From the NCBI GenBank assembly GCA_964017045.1, contig OZ024802.1:26724293-26788292 (forward strand): DNA of 64,000 nt, read 5' to 3'. The notes beneath the pieces are model-generated. The model was given only the letters and a program-made list of their open reading frames with translations. It ran no database searches and had not been told where the DNA came from. The translations under genes were made by a program, and so were the position numbers. Position 1 is the first letter of the stretch; each line of letters opens with the position of its first letter. Below, in pieces: positions 62,801 through 64,000 of the stretch. Origin of the DNA: Omphiscola glabra (lineage: Eukaryota; Mollusca; Gastropoda; Lymnaeidae).

Positions 62801-63516
62801 AAAATAGGCCTTTAGGACCTTTTAAATTTAATATATTAGCCTACTGACTAAATAGTCTGAAAAGTAAAAGCTTGATTTACCTATTTTACATGCATTGCAT
62901 GCTTATAATCATGATAAAATAATTAAGTTTATTAATACGCATAGGCCTAGGCCTAATAATTACTTACTAATTTATGATTAATACTAATATTTTTAGTGCC
63001 TAATAAGCAAGTGACTAAAGTAAGTTTCAAATTAAGTCTTACTCTTAGTAGTCTTACACGTAAGACTAAAGAAAGTCTAAAAGTTAAAAGTCTTGGCTCA
63101 TCTGTAATTACTAATTTAAATAAGTATCAGTATTATAATATACGCACCTGAACTGCACTTTAACCATTATTATTAGTATTTAGTAGTAGTATTAGTATTA
63201 CTAATTTTAATTGAATCAATTTTTTTTTAAATATGCAATATTATGCTATTCAAATTAATGCAAGTAATCTACCGGCAGTATTCTACTCTTACTAACTACA
63301 CTTACCAAGACCAAGAAGAGTCAAGAGACTAATACTATTACTTATTACTACAAATTAAATTTAACTAAACTAATAAATACTAAAATTAAAACTAAATTAA
63401 AACTCCATTCAAACTTAGTAAGTTACTAACCAAGAGTATACTTTGGGCTCATCGACTGTTTCTTCCAAAGGCATCTGCCCATTGGCGTTCTTAAAACACG
63501 ATAATAGGCAGCCCAT
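47898..63516 (-). CDS. RP2: RP2 protein, ARL3 GTPase-activating protein
   Basis: Nine exons join with GT-AG borders and consistent phase (minus strand): 63516-63431, 59060-58943, 56583-56492, 51560-51388, 50689-50583, 50114-49986, 49584-49504, 48443-48344 and 48073-47898. They encode 353 residues (human 350). The start MGCLLS has the Gly2/Cys3 pair used for myristoylation and palmitoylation. A TBCC/CARP beta-helix domain follows (about 29-190), with repeated DC..C turns. The arginine finger is Arg118 in [10 protein letters not shown] and the partner is Glu138 in QPIIESSS, at the same numbers as human. The NDPK-like C-terminal domain (about 235-353) ends [12 protein letters not shown]. The family stimulates GTP hydrolysis by ARL3 and supports traffic of lipidated cargo to cilia. 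Intron 3 carries a full-length LINE, and intron 2 minisatellites and a GC-rich insertion. Confidence 0.98.
50775..50957. mobile_element. Possible hAT-like remnant in RP2 intron 4
   Basis: The left end 'cattcccaaactttttt' and right end 'agtttgagaaccaaatg' are inverted partners of the hAT type (ggttc.caaactt). No clear 8-bp target duplication is seen. It starts 86 bp beyond the exon 5 acceptor and is likely an old copy. Confidence 0.35.
51250..51387. repeat. Short minisatellite abutting the RP2 exon 4 donor
   Basis: About five copies of a 25-33 bp unit ('agtgtaaatagggacggact') fill the intron 4 sequence directly next to the donor of exon 4 (51387/51388). The last copy runs to within about 10 bp of the splice site. 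Confidence 0.75.
51561..52226. other. RP2 intron 3, proximal part
   Basis: Mostly unique sequence. At 52160-52235 a loose tandem unit of about 45 bp ('aatgttctaatgattacat') precedes the LINE and resumes at 56055-56090 on its other side. Confidence 0.5.
52357..54663 (-). CDS. LINE ORF2, end of endonuclease plus reverse transcriptase
   Basis: 768 residues continue in the same frame directly after the TGA at 54664-54666. The first residues complete the apurinic-type endonuclease (KRGHILDWL, then the SDH motif in LISDHFPV near residue 40). The reverse transcriptase follows with [31 protein letters not shown], the catalytic [26 protein letters not shown] and the FADDTQL box, then a thumb and the C-terminal [11 protein letters not shown] and THLFRKHLL tail typical of the L2/CR1 group. 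All catalytic motifs are intact. The ATG at 54663 is unlikely to be a natural start. Confidence 0.93.
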   Translation of the reverse strand: MTQLVSVPTQKRGHILDWLVVREDCAAMICNLIIEDKLISDHFPVTFDFDLRKSGRLLRTITSRDLQRIDRAAFRCDVTALKYSEDDPATDYNSGLRVILDKHAPLSTRRVTDRPSAPWLTPEIEDAKQKQRRAEHKWRKSGLTVHRQIFVENNERTKQMVLAARTEYVSHRIVDCSSNRDLFRIVSQLTGKQKDTSVPNNIALAELPDALNEFFVTKVKKIRARLDICTDAPEFLPFYGTPMSEFLEVTESHVKKILVDSPRKSCLLDPLPAGLLYECLDEIAPIITNIINQSLKTGFVPSSFKEAVVTPLLKKANLDPNLLENYRPVSNLPFLSKILERVVLRQLLDHLTWCDLFEPFKSAYRTHHSTETALLRVVNDLLSCGEGQVSLLSLLDLSAAFDTLDHGILLQRLQYTFGFTDTVLRWFRSYLTNRVQSVITNGLTSKKSIIEFGVPQGSVLGPVLFTMYVQPLGAVIKQFDMVYHMFADDTQLQKSVIPSQFPQLLNMTQKTVESVKHWMTINKLKLNDDKTEVIPIATAQKLKSLKDPPSFTLSGVQIEFAQTVQNLGVYLDRTLTMENHINMICKAIFLELRRISHIRPFLTLDASKRLVSAFVLSRMDYCNALMVGLPATLLDKIKKAQNNAARIVLRKRKFDHAKTLLIELHWLPVRARIEYKIATLCYRCLHDLAPSYLQALMMPYVPFRQLRSSDSGKLSIPRVRLETYGKRTFAFAGPTIWNTLPDALKNSQTLESFKTNLKTHLFRKHLLE
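54664..55572 (-). CDS. LINE ORF2, N-terminal endonuclease portion ending at a premature TGA
   Basis: About 302 residues from ATG at 55572; in-frame stops lie just upstream. A basic N-terminal stretch ([13 protein letters not shown]) precedes an apurinic-type endonuclease with FNSQSCRNK, the catalytic Glu in FITETWF, and GDTNCHFD. The frame ends at TGA (54664-54666) in the middle of the domain and resumes in the same frame at the next codon. That stop is the only visible lesion between this and the reverse transcriptase half. Confidence 0.9.
   Translation of the reverse strand: MPRLQYSSTILRRLCTPDGYLLSDEVLSRCRSLCLIKKKTARGFRGGRRRMRSRHSAPTTIERQRTGDVTLINAQSSVKTSLIINDLFTEKKTTTKTQTHDFIPPRRGVKRSNLIDVDCRPVVKPQSHNFGVLYFNSQSCRNKTFEVCDLVLESKADLVFITETWFKHGGDEVKQQEITPPDYLLHSCPRQSHSGSGIAVLYRSSLKNGVAFSKSDEFVSFEMCKMQLNYGEQAITFLCIYRPPPNKQNKLKICQFTADFLRLLETYASTNKNVVIIGDTNCHFDSTTDSYVKTLKSALDTH
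56068..56491. other. RP2 intron 3, distal part
   Basis: AT-rich; it ends at the donor of exon 3 (56492). The 80-codon plus-strand frame here has no support. Confidence 0.45.
56860..57410. repeat. 25-28 bp minisatellite in RP2 intron 2, about 20 copies
   Basis: The unit is catagacaatgtttgtttct plus 'tcaacaac', with length variants of 25-28 bp and 'gacaat/ggcaat' variants. Several frames of up to 114 codons through the array are repeat by-products. Confidence 0.96.
57411..57915. repeat. 41-44 bp minisatellite in RP2 intron 2, about 12 copies
   Basis: The unit is 'atatcatgtatgacatttag' plus 'tttatttctctattgtcaac'. It follows the previous array directly and contains two alternating variants (gtatgacattt with acttatatc; gcatgacattt with atgtatatc). 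The array resumes briefly at 58645-58710 after the GC-rich insertion. Confidence 0.95.
57916..58648. mobile_element. GC-rich insertion of unknown type within a minisatellite
   Basis: A block of about 730 bp, far richer in G+C than anything around it, interrupts the 41-44 bp array. It starts 'tccccccggggctctagtcg' and ends 'ttcttaagtaagttag'. 'ttagtttatttctct' occurs on both sides, which could be a target duplication or simply the array unit. There is no convincing open frame or inverted termini. It may be a non-coding (for instance 5'-end) piece of a retroelement; I do not recognise it. Confidence 0.55.
58711..58942. other. RP2 intron 2, near exon 2
   Basis: A few copies of 'ctccctgcaccacatacaag' occur at 58848-58915. 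Nothing else was seen. Confidence 0.5.
59061..60559. other. RP2 intron 1, proximal part
   Basis: AT-rich unique sequence with no supported exon. An X-box-like site at 60184 is listed separately. Confidence 0.45.
60184..60196. promoter_or_regulatory. X-box-like RFX motif in RP2 intron 1
   Basis: GTTGCC-A-AGCAAC matches the RFX X-box pattern (RYYNYY, 1-3 spacer, RRNRAC). RFX factors control many ciliary genes, and RP2 is one functionally. The site is about 3.3 kb inside intron 1 rather than near the start, so regulatory use is uncertain. Confidence 0.3.
60560..61125 (+). mobile_element. RTE-clade LINE 3' fragment
   Basis: Translation gives the typical C-terminal part of RTE/BovB-type polyproteins: [18 protein letters not shown], then [12 protein letters not shown], then after a frameshift near 60870 [25 protein letters not shown] and [15 protein letters not shown] with stop at 61098-61100. 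It is followed by an (ATGG)n tail at 61111-61124, as RTE elements have. It is 5'-truncated and inactive, and lies on the strand opposite to RP2 in intron 1. Confidence 0.9.
61126..61715. other. Strand-asymmetric, pyrimidine-rich, G-poor tract
   Basis: The plus strand here is very poor in G and rich in C and T, with runs such as 'acctctcccatctaattctg' and 'ctctctccctcactctg'. It begins directly after the RTE tail. The 100-codon frame at 61397-61699 (Pro/Thr/Tyr-rich) follows from this composition and is not a supported gene. Confidence 0.55.
61716..62600. other. RP2 intron 1, nothing firm
   Basis: C runs at 62454-62466 and 62512-62524 surround a segment ('gacacacccccc', 'ttcacaaattcttgacc', 'gtgacatcatttatgga') that looks like a decayed repeat of unknown family. 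Confidence 0.35.
62610..62766 (+). mobile_element. 3' end fragment of an L2-like LINE (or a derived SINE)
   Basis: It contains 'gtgagcccagccctaggttg', 'gccctaggctggggtactatgc' and a tail 'cttattataataata'. This matches the 3' end of the LINE at 9779-11540 in opposite orientation. The 'gccctagg.tggggta' block is duplicated within the fragment. There is no coding part. Confidence 0.7.
63139..63157. repeat. Lone terminus of the 17868-18533 family
   Basis: tatacgcacctgaactgca is identical to the right terminus of the 666-bp element. No partner terminus was found upstream, so it is a solo end or a decayed copy. Confidence 0.55.
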
Positions 63517-63781
63517 TTCTTTCCAGGCCTAAACTCTAAACTATGTTTTCCTACAAATACAGAACTATCTAAAATGAACTGAAATTTTGTCGGATGCTTG
63601 TCAAAGCTTGATTGGAAACAGAAGCACCGGTTACAGAACCGATGTAAATAAGATCTTGTAAACTGATTGGCTCAATCATATCTTCCATGTCAGAATTCTT
63701 TAATAGTGAAGTTTTTGAAATGCATTTTGAATAGTTTCAGGTCACTTTGTTTTTTAACACGAGAGTAATTACCCTTGCAAA
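63517..63781. promoter_or_regulatory. Shared bidirectional promoter region of RP2 and the divergent gene
   Basis: Only 265 bp separate the RP2 start codon (minus) from the start codon at 63782 (plus). ATTGG (inverted CCAAT) boxes lie at 63611-63615 and 63666-63670, and a short palindrome accggtt/aaccgat at 63636-63652. No TATA box is evident. Divergent CCAAT-type promoters of this size are common in animals; the shared use is inferred. Confidence 0.55.
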
Positions 63782-63927
63782 ATGGCAGCTCCCATGGATT
63801 TTGGGAATTGGCAAAAATCAATTGATACGCTCTTACAAACAATAAAACCTAATAATTTGAAGGCTTTCAATTTGCTGCAAACAAATAAAGAACGCGTAAC
63901 ATTTATTTTCAAGCATCGTCTTTTAAA
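63782..63927 (+). CDS. First coding exon of an unrecognised divergent gene (partial)
   Basis: The ATG at 63782 opens 48 full codons (MAAPMDFGNWQKSIDT at the start, KERVTFIFKHRLL near the end) and two bases, ending at a donor-like gtgagg at 63928. If the donor is not used, a TGA follows one codon later. The head-to-head position with RP2 and the initiation context (gcaaaATGG) support a real gene. The rest lies beyond the window. The family is not recognised. Confidence 0.6.
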
Positions 63928-64000
63928 GTGAGGAACTCGATTTTTTAATTTAAACTAGCCTAATAATAATGCGCAAAATCAAAACTCCATTTCCGTTCAT

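Overview
The window is animal nuclear DNA: AT-rich, intron-rich, with GT-AG spliced genes of clear metazoan type, long introns full of transposon remnants and minisatellites, and many poly-G/poly-C runs. The mix of L2/CR1-like and RTE LINEs, a SPIN-like hAT element, foldback elements and TTAGGG-like tracts fits a lophotrochozoan, most likely a gastropod mollusc. That placement is an inference from texture, not from a diagnostic gene. No bacterial features, CRISPR arrays, rRNA or tRNA genes were recognised.

Layout. 1-2.7 kb: dispersed and foldback repeats. 2.9-7.0 kb (+): the last exons of a gene I cannot name, with a poly(A) signal at 6951; a 187-bp hAT element with a perfect 8-bp target duplication lies just upstream. 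9.8-11.5 kb (-): a decayed L2-like LINE. 13.5-15.6 kb (-): a C2H2 zinc-finger gene with 14 well-formed fingers. 15.9-17.1 kb: an inverted, permuted repeat with two GC-rich hairpins. 17.5-29.7 kb (+): complete PPP1R2 (protein phosphatase 1 inhibitor-2) in four exons; its first exon is short and sits 10 kb upstream of exon 2. 30-47 kb: 3' flanks of the two convergent genes PPP1R2 (+) and RP2 (-), with several minisatellites. 47.9-63.5 kb (-): complete RP2 in nine exons, carrying a nearly intact L2-like LINE in intron 3 and a GC-rich insertion inside a minisatellite in intron 2. 63.8 kb (+): the first coding exon of a divergent gene that shares a roughly 265-bp promoter region with RP2.

The best supported genes are PPP1R2 and RP2. 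Both reconstruct with consistent splice phases into full-length proteins (203 and 353 residues) with the family motifs in place. PPP1R2 regulates protein phosphatase 1; RP2 is the ARL3 GTPase-activating protein of ciliary lipidated-cargo traffic. Nothing links them functionally beyond being neighbours. I found no convincing new multi-gene system. The most notable items are the SPIN-like transposon, the one-stop LINE, the two-finger amplification and possible frame slip in the zinc-finger gene, and the permuted hairpin repeat.
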